From assembly GCA_963840975.1 (NCBI GenBank), contig CAWJBC010000014.1, positions 53,211 through 117,210 on the forward strand: a stretch of 64,000 bases of DNA. Direction: 5' to 3'. The notes beneath the pieces are model-generated. The model saw only the letters and a list, made by a program, of their open reading frames with translations. It had not been told where the DNA came from and did not search any database. Made by a program: the position numbers and the translations under genes. Source of the DNA: JAADJA01 sp963840975 (GTDB lineage: Bacteria > Bacteroidota > Bacteroidia > Bacteroidales > JAADJA01). Below, in pieces: positions 63,185 through 64,000 of the stretch (the first letter of the stretch is position 1; every line of letters starts with the position of its first letter).

Positions 63185-63976
63185 TTATTGAACGTTAAAT
63201 TTCCCCCTATAAATCAATTTATTTTCATCGAACACAGCGTAAAAATATATCCCTTGAGAATAATCAGTTGAATTAATTTCTATCTGGCTTGAAGTTGTGA
63301 CTTCTGTTGCCCTTAATTGTTGTCCAAGAGAATTGGTAATAGAGATTGTGTACTTTTTGTTTTCCGGATTTTGGATGATTAATAAGGATTTGCTATGCAC
63401 CGGATTGGGAAAAAAGGAAATAGCATTACCCGTTTGATTGTCTTCAGGTAAACCAACAATAGGATAATAGCATAATGAATTTTGCTGCGTTTTATAAACG
63501 ATTTCCTGATCCTCATAATAGCAAAGCAAAGTAAATGCATGCCCGCCGGTCAAAGGTGTGAGGTTCATTCCGCTGACAGTTAACCCGGCTAAACTTCCGA
63601 TTCCTTCAATCCAGGTTTCCTCAACTAAGTAATACTGAAAATCGAAAATTTTGATTCTTTTTCTGTATTCATTTGCAGGTTCAATGAAAACAGAATCTAT
63701 TTCAGTAACAATGGCTTCAACCGGAAACACTCCAAAGGGATTGTCAATTTCTATGGTGTCGCCTACGTTAACAGAAAAGTCATAAGCCAATCCCTCTTCT
63801 CCGCTGAGGGATCGTAAATAGTATTTATTGCCATCTTCTCTGATAAAACCATACGGTTGCCATTCGTCCATGAACTCATCAAAAGCTCTGAGAACTTTTA
63901 CATAATCAGTGCCGTTAATTGTTGTATCGCCCTGAAGCTTTATATAAAAGGAATATAAAACTCCTCCACAGCCACT
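63185..63976 (-). CDS. T9SS-sorted secreted protein, 3' part
   Basis: The frame is open from about 63976, where a TGA interrupts it, to the stop at 63185 (about 263 codons). Its N-terminus lies beyond the window. LQGDTTINGTDYVKVLRAFD, YGFIREDGNKYYLRSL and VGDTIEIDNPFG are typical of Bacteroidota secreted proteins of unknown function. The C-terminus (SFFPNPVHSKSLLI ... YSQGIYFYAVFDENKLIYRGKF) is a T9SS type A sorting domain. In a neighbouring frame the window's last bases read VLLTSPEVAVEEF, which would join naturally near 63945-63960, so another indel is possible there. An ATG at 63871 exists but is probably internal. Confidence 0.7.
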   Translation of the reverse strand, partial: SGCGGVLYSFYIKLQGDTTINGTDYVKVLRAFDEFMDEWQPYGFIREDGNKYYLRSLSGEEGLAYDFSVNVGDTIEIDNPFGVFPVEAIVTEIDSVFIEPANEYRKRIKIFDFQYYLVEETWIEGIGSLAGLTVSGMNLTPLTGGHAFTLLCYYEDQEIVYKTQQNSLCYYPIVGLPEDNQTGNAISFFPNPVHSKSLLIIQNPENKKYTISITNSLGQQLRATEVTTSSQIEINSTDYSQGIYFYAVFDENKLIYRGKFNVQ

Positions 63977-64000
63977 TCAGGGCTGGTCAGCAATACTCCA

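Noticed and set aside
1..64000. tRNA, rRNA, prophage or transposase genes
   Set aside because: No cloverleaf-like sequence with CCA-type ends, no rRNA segments and no transposase or phage motifs were recognised in the gaps or frames.

Overview
The window looks like a chromosomal segment of a Bacteroidota bacterium, probably a free-living Bacteroidia-type lineage known only from environmental DNA. The evidence is type IX secretion (T9SS) parts (a GldJ-like lipoprotein, a PorP/SprF-like protein, two PorU-like C25 proteases), secreted proteins with C-terminal T9SS sorting domains, TAnnTTTG-type promoter motifs, few Shine-Dalgarno sites, and an F-type ATPase operon without beta and epsilon genes. 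I see no rRNA, tRNA, CRISPR, prophage or transposase gene.

Layout, left to right. 1-3.3 kb: a large membrane glycosyltransferase cut by the window edge, and a methyltransferase-GT2 fusion. 3.4-6.7 kb: an exbB-exbD-tonB-folC operon read leftward. 7.0-9.4 kb: murF-anmK (cell-wall synthesis and recycling), separated by a clear terminator from porP/sprF-gldJ (9.4-12.0 kb). Divergent from these are two tandem PorU-like proteases (12.2-19.9 kb).

19.9-29.7 kb is the most unusual part. It is a compact lipid or polyketide-like cluster: KAS II, a 3-hydroxyacyl-CoA-dehydrogenase-type protein, a KAS III-like enzyme, two crotonases, a hot-dog thioesterase, two B12-binding-type radical SAM proteins, and a dedicated ACP and malonyltransferase-like protein on the opposite strand. 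These could carry out condensation, keto-reduction, dehydration and release, but no enoyl reductase is present. One radical SAM gene and the acyltransferase gene each contain a single frameshift.

29.8-32.2 kb encodes a TPR histidine kinase. 32.3-38.3 kb is an accessory block bounded by two degenerate ~62-bp direct repeats. It holds a small secreted protein, a 41-bp tandem array with a 123-bp higher-order period, lipocalin, DUF2177, a DAK2-DegV (FakA-FakB-like) fusion, DUF1295, a membrane-anchored peroxiredoxin and a truncated SRPBCC-like remnant.

38.3-42.3 kb carries a secreted sortilin-type beta-propeller protein and a LolA-like protein. 42.5-47.6 kb is atpBEFHAG, with a stem-loop after atpE. 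47.7-52.8 kb has ferritin, photolyase, a cytochrome-like lipoprotein, DUF3109, dodecin and an FAD oxidoreductase. 53.1-64 kb has a second sortilin-type protein, a DUF559 gene inside a 450-bp inverted-repeat element inserted at the start of a NamZ-like (DUF1343) lipoprotein gene, an M14 carboxypeptidase, a broken FG-GAP/T9SS protein and the 3' part of another T9SS protein. Several short palindromic elements lie between these genes. Apparent indels are confined to accessory genes, so either sequencing error or real decay is possible.
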